Positions 58,174 through 64,000 of a DNA stretch of 64,000 bases are shown one piece after another. Origin of the DNA: Thalassospira profundimaris (lineage in GTDB: Bacteria; Pseudomonadota; Alphaproteobacteria; Rhodospirillales; Thalassospiraceae); NCBI RefSeq assembly GCF_003326675.1, contig NZ_JPWF01000008.1, positions 124,001 through 188,000 on the forward strand. Direction: 5' to 3'. The notes beneath the pieces were generated by a model that made no database searches, was not told the DNA's origin, and saw only the letters and a program-made list of their open reading frames with translations. The stretch's first letter is position 1, and every line of letters starts with the position of its first letter. Made by a program: the position numbers and the translations under genes.

Positions 58174-59580
58174 ATGACGGTTGTTACCCGTTTTGCCCCG
58201 TCCCCGACCGGGTATTTACATATCGGCGGCGCACGCACCGCCCTTTATAACTGGCTTTATGCCAAGCACACCGGCGGCAAGTTCTTGCTGCGCATCGAAG
58301 ACACAGACCGCGAACGTTCAACGCCCGAGGCCGTAGAAGCCATTTTTGACGGCTTGAACTGGCTTGGCCTGACCGCTGACGAGGAGCCGACTTTCCAGTT
58401 CGCCCGTCGCGACCGCCATGCAGAAGTCGCCCAACAACTTCTTGATGCCGGCAAAGCATACCTTTGCTACTGCACGCCAGAAGAACTGACCGAAATGCGC
58501 GAGAAAGCCCGCGCCGAAGGCCGCCCGATGAAATATGACGGCACCTGGCGCGATCGTGACCCGTCCGAGGCCCCTGCCGGCGTCAAACCGGTGGTACGTC
58601 TTAAAGCGCCGCAAGAAGGCGATGAAGTCATCAATGATCAGGTTCAGGGCGAAGTTCGCGTTGCCAATGAACAGCTTGATGATTACGTCATTCTGCGTGG
58701 TGACGGCACGCCGACCTATATGCTTTCGGTCGTAGTTGATGACCATGATATGGGTGTCACCAATGTCATCCGTGGCGATGACCATCTGACCAACGCCTTC
58801 CGCCAGAAAGCACTTTATGACGCAATGGGTTGGGATGTTCCGACCTTTGCCCATATCCCGCTTATTCATGGCCCGGATGGTGCAAAGCTTTCGAAACGTC
58901 ACGGCGCGCTGGGCGTTGATGCCTATCGCGACGAGATGGGATTCCTTCCGGAAGCCGTGAACAACTACTTGCTGCGTCTTGGCTGGGGTCATGGTGACGA
59001 TGAAGTCATCTCCCAGGAGCAGGCAATCGAGTGGTTTGATGTCAAGGATGTTGGCAAAGGCGCGTCGCGTTTTGACTTCGCAAAGCTGACAAACCTGAAC
59101 GGGATTTACCTTCGTCAGGCTGATGATAAACGGCTTGTAGACGAGATTTCTCAACGGGTTGCAACCATTGTTGGTATTGATGCAATTGATGCAGCGCAAA
59201 AAGAAATCTTGATCAATGGCATGTCAGGCCTTAAAGAAAGGGCCAAGACACTTATCGAGCTTGCCGAATCTTCGGCCTTCTATGTAACGGACGGTGTGGC
59301 GTCGGTTAACGAGAAAGCTCAGTCCCTGATTGATAGCGCACCTGAAGGTCTGTTTGCAGAACTGGCCAACAGCCTTGAAGCGCTTGATAGCTGGACCGAA
59401 GAGAGCGTAGACGCAAGTGTCCGTGCAACTGCCGAGAAACTTGATCTCAAACTCGGAAAAGTTGCGCAGCCCTTGCGCGCCGTGCTCACCGGCTCTAATT
59501 CTTCACCGGGCATCTTCGAAGTAATGATCGTGCTTGGCAAAGAGCAAACGCTGAAACGCATTCGACATTTCGGTGCATAA
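58174..59580 (+). CDS. gltX: Glutamyl-tRNA synthetase
   Basis: This 468-residue class I synthetase has the HIGH motif in [24 protein letters not shown] as [10 protein letters not shown], and [10 protein letters not shown] in the glutamate site. Many alphaproteobacteria have two GltX proteins, one charging tRNA-Gln for amidation, and which this is cannot be decided here. gltA follows after 111 bases on the same strand. Confidence 0.97.
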   Translation: MTVVTRFAPSPTGYLHIGGARTALYNWLYAKHTGGKFLLRIEDTDRERSTPEAVEAIFDGLNWLGLTADEEPTFQFARRDRHAEVAQQLLDAGKAYLCYCTPEELTEMREKARAEGRPMKYDGTWRDRDPSEAPAGVKPVVRLKAPQEGDEVINDQVQGEVRVANEQLDDYVILRGDGTPTYMLSVVVDDHDMGVTNVIRGDDHLTNAFRQKALYDAMGWDVPTFAHIPLIHGPDGAKLSKRHGALGVDAYRDEMGFLPEAVNNYLLRLGWGHGDDEVISQEQAIEWFDVKDVGKGASRFDFAKLTNLNGIYLRQADDKRLVDEISQRVATIVGIDAIDAAQKEILINGMSGLKERAKTLIELAESSAFYVTDGVASVNEKAQSLIDSAPEGLFAELANSLEALDSWTEESVDASVRATAEKLDLKLGKVAQPLRAVLTGSNSSPGIFEVMIVLGKEQTLKRIRHFGA

Positions 59581-59628
59581 CAACAGCGAATTATAAAAAA
59601 CTAATAGTCTGTTTGCGCTTAATGCGCC

Positions 59629-59643
59629 GCAGCATTATGCTGC
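59629..59643. promoter_or_regulatory. Perfect inverted repeat upstream of gltA
   Basis: GCAGCAT-t-ATGCTGC is a perfect 7+1+7 palindrome 48 bases before the gltA start. With a one-base loop it suits a protein-binding site better than an RNA hairpin. Confidence 0.4.
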
Positions 59644-59691
59644 ACCCAACTTGAAACCGTGTTCGTTCAAACAGGGAAGGAAAAATAAGTC

Positions 59692-60999
59692 ATGGCTCAG
59701 AATTCCAAGACTTCCCACACCGTAACACTGACCGACAATGCCACTGGCAAGTCGGTCGAGATGCCGGTGATTGAGGGTAGCGTAGGCCCGTCTGTTATCG
59801 ACATTCGGAAGCTTTATGCTGAAACTGGATTTTTCACGTATGACCCGGGCTTCACTTCGACCGGCTCCTGCCAGTCCGAGCTGACCTATATTGACGGCGA
59901 CGTAGGTATCCTGCGCCACCGTGGTTATGCCATTGACGATCTTGCTGAACAGTCTGACTTCCTCGAAGTCTGCCACCTGCTGCTTTATGGGGAACTGCCG
60001 AACGCAACCCAGAAAGCACAGTTCGAAAACGACATCACCATGCACACCATGGTGCATGAGCAGATGCGCAATTTCTATAACGGCTTCCGCCGTGACGCGC
60101 ATCCGATGGCCATCATGTGTGGTGTTGTTGGTGCGATGTCTGCTTTCTATCATGACAGCACCGACATCAATGATCCGAAGCAGCGCCTGATCTCGGCTTA
60201 TCGCCTGATTGCAAAGATGCCGACGATTGCTGCGATGGCATACAAATATTCGATCGGTCAGCCGTTCCGTTACCCGAACAACAAGCTGGGCTTTGCTGAA
60301 AACTTCCTTCAGATGATGTTTGGCAACCCGTGCGAAGAGTACGTGGTCAATCCGGTTCTGGCCAAAGCAATGGATCGTATCCTGATCCTCCATGCTGACC
60401 ACGAACAGAACGCATCGACCTCGACCGTACGTCTTGCCGGTTCGTCGGGTGCGAACCCGTTCGCTTGTATTGCTGCTGGTATCGCGTCCCTTTGGGGTCC
60501 GGCACACGGTGGTGCGAACGAAGCTGTTCTGGTTATGCTCAACGAAATCGGCGATGTGAAAAACATTCCGGAATTCGTTGCAAAAGCAAAAGACAAGAAC
60601 GATCCGTTCCGCCTGATGGGCTTTGGTCACCGCGTTTACAAAAACTACGATCCGCGCGCCAAAGTCATGCAGGAAACCTGCCACGAAGTTCTCAAGGAAC
60701 TCAACATCAGCGATCCGCTGCTTGATGTTGCCCAGGAACTCGAGCGCATTGCACGTGAAGACGAGTACTTCATCGAGAAGAAACTCTATCCGAACGTCGA
60801 CTTCTATTCGGGCATCATCTTCAAGGCGATGGGCATTCCGGTCAGCATGTTCACCGTGCTGTTCGCGGTCGCACGTACCGTCGGCTGGATCGCCCAGTGG
60901 AAAGAAATGATCGAAGATCCGTCGCAGAAAATCGGCCGTCCGCGTCAGCTGTTCACCGGCGTCGCAGAACGTCCGTTCGTTCCGGTCGACAAACGCTAA
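59692..60999 (+). CDS. gltA: Citrate synthase
   Basis: This 435-residue type II enzyme makes citrate from oxaloacetate and acetyl-Co[38 protein letters not shown] (catalytic His) and [19 protein letters not shown] (His) and DVDFYSG-type [16 protein letters not shown] (Asp) are intact. GGAAGGAAAA lies before the ATG. A strong terminator follows. Confidence 0.98.
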   Translation: MAQNSKTSHTVTLTDNATGKSVEMPVIEGSVGPSVIDIRKLYAETGFFTYDPGFTSTGSCQSELTYIDGDVGILRHRGYAIDDLAEQSDFLEVCHLLLYGELPNATQKAQFENDITMHTMVHEQMRNFYNGFRRDAHPMAIMCGVVGAMSAFYHDSTDINDPKQRLISAYRLIAKMPTIAAMAYKYSIGQPFRYPNNKLGFAENFLQMMFGNPCEEYVVNPVLAKAMDRILILHADHEQNASTSTVRLAGSSGANPFACIAAGIASLWGPAHGGANEAVLVMLNEIGDVKNIPEFVAKAKDKNDPFRLMGFGHRVYKNYDPRAKVMQETCHEVLKELNISDPLLDVAQELERIAREDEYFIEKKLYPNVDFYSGIIFKAMGIPVSMFTVLFAVARTVGWIAQWKEMIEDPSQKIGRPRQLFTGVAERPFVPVDKR

Positions 61000-61030
61000 G
61001 TCGTACCCGAGACGATCTGATACGAACAAA

Positions 61031-61060
61031 GAAAAGGCCCGGATATTTCCGGGCCTTTTT
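61031..61060. terminator. Bidirectional terminator, gltA and gloA
   Basis: AAAAGGCCCGG (61032-61042) and CCGGGCCTTTTT (61049-61060) form a perfect stem around six bases. Confidence 0.93.
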
Positions 61061-61105
61061 GCATGTCTGAGGTAACCTGTAACAGGGCATCCTCTGTTGG
61101 CGATG

Positions 61106-61546
61106 TTACCAGTTGCCGGTGTTTTCCATGCTTGCCCACGGCTCTGCCGGTGCAAGGCTTTCACCTTTCTGCAGGAACTCGATGGAAATACCGTCCGGAG
61201 AACGGACAAACGCCATGTGGCCATCACGCGGCGGACGATTGATCGTCACACCAGCATCCATAAGCTTCTGACAGGTCGCATAGATGTCATCGACTTCATA
61301 CGCCAGATGACCAAAATTACGGCCGCCGGAATAGCTTTCCGGGTCCCAGTTGTAGGTCAGTTCGAGTTCAGGAGCCTTGTTTGCCTTGGCATTGGCAACA
61401 TCCGCCGTCGGGGCAAGATAAATCAGGGTGAAACGCCCCTTCTCGCTTTCGATGCGGCGGGTCTCGCTCATGCCCAGAAGGTCGCAATAGAATTTCAGCG
61501 ACTCATCGACATTTTCGACACGCACCATCGTGTGCAAATAACGCAT
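61106..61546 (-). CDS. gloA: Lactoylglutathione lyase (glyoxalase I)
   Basis: This 146-residue VOC enzyme converts the methylglyoxal-glutathione hemithioacetal to lactoylglutathione. LHTMVRVENVDESLKFYCDLLGM gives the first metal His, ELELTYNWD the first Glu, FGHLAYEVDDIYATCQKLMDAGV the second His and GISIEFLQKG the second Glu. It lies between gltA and the lipid A genes and is preceded on its strand by lpxB after 75 bases. Confidence 0.95.
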   Translation of the reverse strand: MRYLHTMVRVENVDESLKFYCDLLGMSETRRIESEKGRFTLIYLAPTADVANAKANKAPELELTYNWDPESYSGGRNFGHLAYEVDDIYATCQKLMDAGVTINRPPRDGHMAFVRSPDGISIEFLQKGESLAPAEPWASMENTGNW

Positions 61547-61621
61547 AACAATGTCTCCGTCATGGATTGATCAATGACCTGAAACTAAATGCATTCCTTG
61601 CCTGATGCCAGACGTTAGAAG

Positions 61622-62773
61622 TTATTTTTTGCCTATAATTTTCAAAATCTGTTCGGCCGCTTTTTCGCTGGGTGCCCGATCGCCGAAGCCAAGCATTTTA
61701 CAGGCATCGTCAAACCCGGATTTCTGTTCTTCCCGGGCCGGGCTTTCTTTCATCAGCGCTTCTAGCACCGGAACGATGTTCTTGGCCTTGCATTTTTCCT
61801 GAAGGAATTCAGGGATCAGTTTACGGCCCAGAACAAGATTGACGATGGTCACGGTATCAATCTTGATCAGGCGCTTGGCAATCCAGCCGGTAATTGCATT
61901 GACCTGATAGGCAATGACATGCGGAACCCCGGCAATCGCCAATTCAAGCGATACTGTGCCAGATGCTGCCAAGGCGCAATCCGCTGCGGCAAACGCATCA
62001 TGACGTTCCTGATCGGTGGCAACTACGATGGGTGCCAGTGGCCAGCTTTTCATCTCTTCGGTTACGACATCGGCAACCTTGCTGACGGTCGGAACGACAA
62101 TGCGTGCATCCGGATATTTTTGCGCAAGGGCTTCGACAACTTCCCTGAAAACAGGCAAAAGGCGTTTGACTTCGGAGTTACGGCTTCCAGGTAAAACCGC
62201 CAGAAGCCGTTTTTCTGCGTCCAGGCCGTGCTTTGCCCGAAATCTGCTGCCATCCCCATCATGACGCTCTTCGACGGCTGAGTGGCCGATAAACGTCGTA
62301 GAAAGCCCTTCTTTTTCGAAGTATGGGGGTTCGAATGGCAGTAAAGCCAGAAGATGGTCCAGAAAACCTGCAATCTTCTTTGCCCGTCCCGCGCGCCAGG
62401 CCCACACAGAGGGGGCAACATAATGCACAAGCGGGATACCCTTGCCCTTCAGTTTCTTGCCAACGCGAAAGCTGAAATCCGGGGCATCAATCGTGATCAC
62501 CACGTCAGGTTTTTCCGATTTGGCGAAATCTGCGGTTTGAGAAATGCGTTTCAGAAGATGCGGGATATGTGGAACCACCTCGGCGATTCCCATGACCGAC
62601 ATTTCATTCATTGGAAACAGGCTTTGAAGGCCTTCGCCTTCCATTCTCGGCCCACCAACCCCGATAAACCGTGTATCTGGTTGCTGACGCTTGATGGCGG
62701 CCATCAGGCGTCCACCGAGTTGATCCCCGGATGCTTCGCCGGCAACCAGCATGATCTTCGGGGCTTGCACCAT
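61622..62773 (-). CDS. lpxB: Lipid-A-disaccharide synthase
   Basis: This 383-residue glycosyltransferase joins UDP-2,3-diacylglucosamine and lipid X. IMLVAGEASGDQLGGRLM at the start, HYVAPSVWAWRAGRAKKI and LPGSRNSEVKRLLPVF are characteristic, and AASGTVSLELAIAGVPHVIAYQ lies in the nucleotide-binding half. The ATG at 62773, five bases after the lpxI stop with GGAGTCT upstream, fits the family start; ATGs at 62788 and 62794 overlapping lpxI are alternatives. Confidence 0.96.
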   Translation of the reverse strand: MVQAPKIMLVAGEASGDQLGGRLMAAIKRQQPDTRFIGVGGPRMEGEGLQSLFPMNEMSVMGIAEVVPHIPHLLKRISQTADFAKSEKPDVVITIDAPDFSFRVGKKLKGKGIPLVHYVAPSVWAWRAGRAKKIAGFLDHLLALLPFEPPYFEKEGLSTTFIGHSAVEERHDGDGSRFRAKHGLDAEKRLLAVLPGSRNSEVKRLLPVFREVVEALAQKYPDARIVVPTVSKVADVVTEEMKSWPLAPIVVATDQERHDAFAAADCALAASGTVSLELAIAGVPHVIAYQVNAITGWIAKRLIKIDTVTIVNLVLGRKLIPEFLQEKCKAKNIVPVLEALMKESPAREEQKSGFDDACKMLGFGDRAPSEKAAEQILKIIGKK

Positions 62774-62777
62774 GTGA

Positions 62778-63641
62778 TCAGACTCCATGGCCATCTTTCC
62801 CGTCTGCATCACGTAATCCGATGATAAACATGCCAAGCGCATCAGCCCGGGCAATAACAGCTTCTCTGTCGATGATCATCGTACCGCCAGCCAGCAACGC
62901 GATACCGCGCAAGCCAGCCTGATGGGCTTCATCAACTGTTGTCAGGCCTATGGCCGGAAGATCCAGACGTTTATCCTGCTGTGGCTTGGATGACTTCACC
63001 AGAACACCACCAACGCCGTCGCGGCGATACTGCGCGGAACGGCGGACCATTTCATCCGTCCCCTCGATGGCTTCAAGGGCAAGTACCAATCCCTGCTGAA
63101 CCACGCATCCCTGCCCGACATCGGCCTGACCCAGAATACGCGCAACGCCAAGACCATGTTTGGCATCTGTCATCGCCTGGTCATCAGGGGAAACTTTACC
63201 CAACACGCCTTCGGGCACAGCAAGGTCTGTCAGAATTTCATGCGCTCCGACCAGTCGGAAGCCTTCGCGTTCCAACTCTTCACCAACGAGACGCAACAAG
63301 CCGTCATCGCCCAGCGCCTTCATACCAACTTTCATCAGAAGCTTGGCAGCACGCCAGTCAGGGCGCATTGCGGAAAAACTCGGACGTTTGACCTTGCCAG
63401 CAAGAACCACATCCCGGCAGTCATTTGTGCGCATGGCATCAAGGATTTTGGCAGCGGCGCCCAACCTTGCCGTTACGTTCGGATATGCATCCAGATCGGC
63501 GTCGTTGGCATGGCCATCAAGTTTTACAACGAAAACAGCCCGCCCGGCTGTCTGCGCAGCAGAAGCCAAGCGGGCCGGAAGCGCACCGCCCCCAGCAATA
63601 ATCCCAAGTTTCGGTAAAGGATTATCCTGCGGAGCTGTCAT
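62778..63641 (-). CDS. lpxI: UDP-2,3-diacylglucosamine pyrophosphatase LpxI
   Basis: This 287-residue enzyme hydrolyses UDP-2,3-diacylglucosamine to lipid X and replaces LpxH in alphaproteobacteria. KLGIIAGGGALPARLASAAQ at the start, then the segment GKVKRPSFSAMRPDW and the C-terminal part with KSSKPQQDKRLDLPAIGLTT are characteristic. It overlaps lpxA by 20 bases and lpxB follows. Confidence 0.95.
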   Translation of the reverse strand: MTAPQDNPLPKLGIIAGGGALPARLASAAQTAGRAVFVVKLDGHANDADLDAYPNVTARLGAAAKILDAMRTNDCRDVVLAGKVKRPSFSAMRPDWRAAKLLMKVGMKALGDDGLLRLVGEELEREGFRLVGAHEILTDLAVPEGVLGKVSPDDQAMTDAKHGLGVARILGQADVGQGCVVQQGLVLALEAIEGTDEMVRRSAQYRRDGVGGVLVKSSKPQQDKRLDLPAIGLTTVDEAHQAGLRGIALLAGGTMIIDREAVIARADALGMFIIGLRDADGKDGHGV

Positions 63642-64000
63642 ATTTCGGCGTGCATACGGAACGCATACTTTCCGCTTTGAGGAAGTTGATGATTTCCATC
63701 ACCGGTCCGACGCCTTCGAAGTCTTTGGCAACTTCTTCAACGCGTTCGGCAAGCGTACCTTCCTGTGCAAACAGCAAACGATATGCCTTGCGCAGGGAAT
63801 GGATGGTTTCACGATCAAATCCGCGCCGTTTCAGGCCAACAATGTTCAAGCCCGAAAGATATGCACGGTTGCCGATTACCGAACCATAAGGGATCACATC
63901 GCTTTCGACACCGGTCATGCCACCGATCATGGCATGTTTACCGATGCGCACGAACTGATGCACCGCCGACAATCCACCGACAATCGCGAAATCCTCGACC
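63622..64000 (-). CDS. lpxA: UDP-N-acetylglucosamine acyltransferase, 5' part beyond window
   Basis: Only the C-terminal 126 residues are in the window; the frame is open to the edge. VEDFAIVGGLSAVHQFVRIGKHAMIGGMTGVESDVIPYG shows hexapeptide beta-helix repeats with the HQFVRIG segment of LpxA. The C-terminal helical domain follows (NIVGLKRRGFDRETI). LpxA adds the first 3-hydroxyacyl chain in lipid A synthesis. The unusual tail ends SVCTPKYDSSAG. Confidence 0.95.
   Translation of the reverse strand, partial: VEDFAIVGGLSAVHQFVRIGKHAMIGGMTGVESDVIPYGSVIGNRAYLSGLNIVGLKRRGFDRETIHSLRKAYRLLFAQEGTLAERVEEVAKDFEGVGPVMEIINFLKAESMRSVCTPKYDSSAG

Noticed and set aside
59635..61227. 530-codon open frame on the minus strand opposite gltA
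   Set aside because: It is an antisense shadow of a highly expressed gene with biased codon use; the protein has no recognisable domains and citrate synthase on the plus strand is unmistakable.

Overview
The window is a gene-dense chromosomal segment from an alphaproteobacterium, most likely a marine Rhodospirillales member of the Thalassospira type. This is inferred from protein sequence and gene order only: rsh-pdxJ-acpS-lepB-rnc-era-recO, eno-ftsB-pdhABC-lpd-lipA, trpGDC-moaC-lexA-comEC-gltX-gltA and lpxA-lpxI-lpxB. A single bifunctional Rsh, an alphaproteobacterial direct-repeat LexA box and a lipoyl domain on the pyruvate dehydrogenase E1 beta subunit all agree. No rRNA, tRNA, CRISPR array, prophage or insertion sequence was recognised.

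Region 1 (1-9400) is the accessory, catabolic part. It opens with the 3' part of proC. An AT-rich gap with phased palindromes follows, then a Tat-exported TRAP solute-binding protein. On the minus strand lies a six-gene unit: gamma-glutamylcyclotransferase-like enzyme, polar amino acid ABC transporter (binding protein, permease, ATPase), GntR/FCD regulator and a small unknown protein. It diverges from a VOC/glyoxalase-like gene across a 500-base control region holding a GntR-type palindrome and a three-copy 12-bp tandem repeat. TRAP permease genes dctM and dctQ close the region.

Region 2 (9500-20900) is a minus-strand core block: parC, recO, two small membrane proteins, era, rnc, lepB, acpS, pdxJ, a DUF2062 protein, rsh, rpoZ and folK. 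These genes mostly abut or overlap, suggesting long co-transcribed runs for RNA processing, secretion, cofactor and stringent-response functions.

Region 3 (21000-33100) mixes strands: a NYN-domain protein, a family 5-like uracil-DNA glycosylase and recQ; an exported glutathione peroxidase overlapping a YedY/YuiH-like molybdoenzyme; smpB, dapA, a lytic transglycosylase, a HAD dehalogenase, a bactofilin gene overlapping its M23 peptidase partner, pgpA and pncC.

Region 4 (33100-46600) is minus-strand central metabolism: a COQ10-like protein, lipA, lpd, pdhC, pdhB, pdhA, ftsB, eno, kdsA, pyrG, secG and tpiA. LipA supplies the lipoyl groups used by the adjacent pyruvate dehydrogenase genes.

Region 5 (46900-64000) holds ppiD, trpE, a divergent polysaccharide deacetylase, trpGDC, moaC, lexA behind a clear SOS promoter, comEC, gltX, gltA, a lactoylglutathione lyase and the lipid A genes lpxB, lpxI and the 3' part of lpxA. 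Rho-independent terminators separate most convergent pairs. The least explained material is the gamma-glutamyl/ABC unit with its control region, the phased palindromes at 748-791, and the two small membrane proteins between era and recO.
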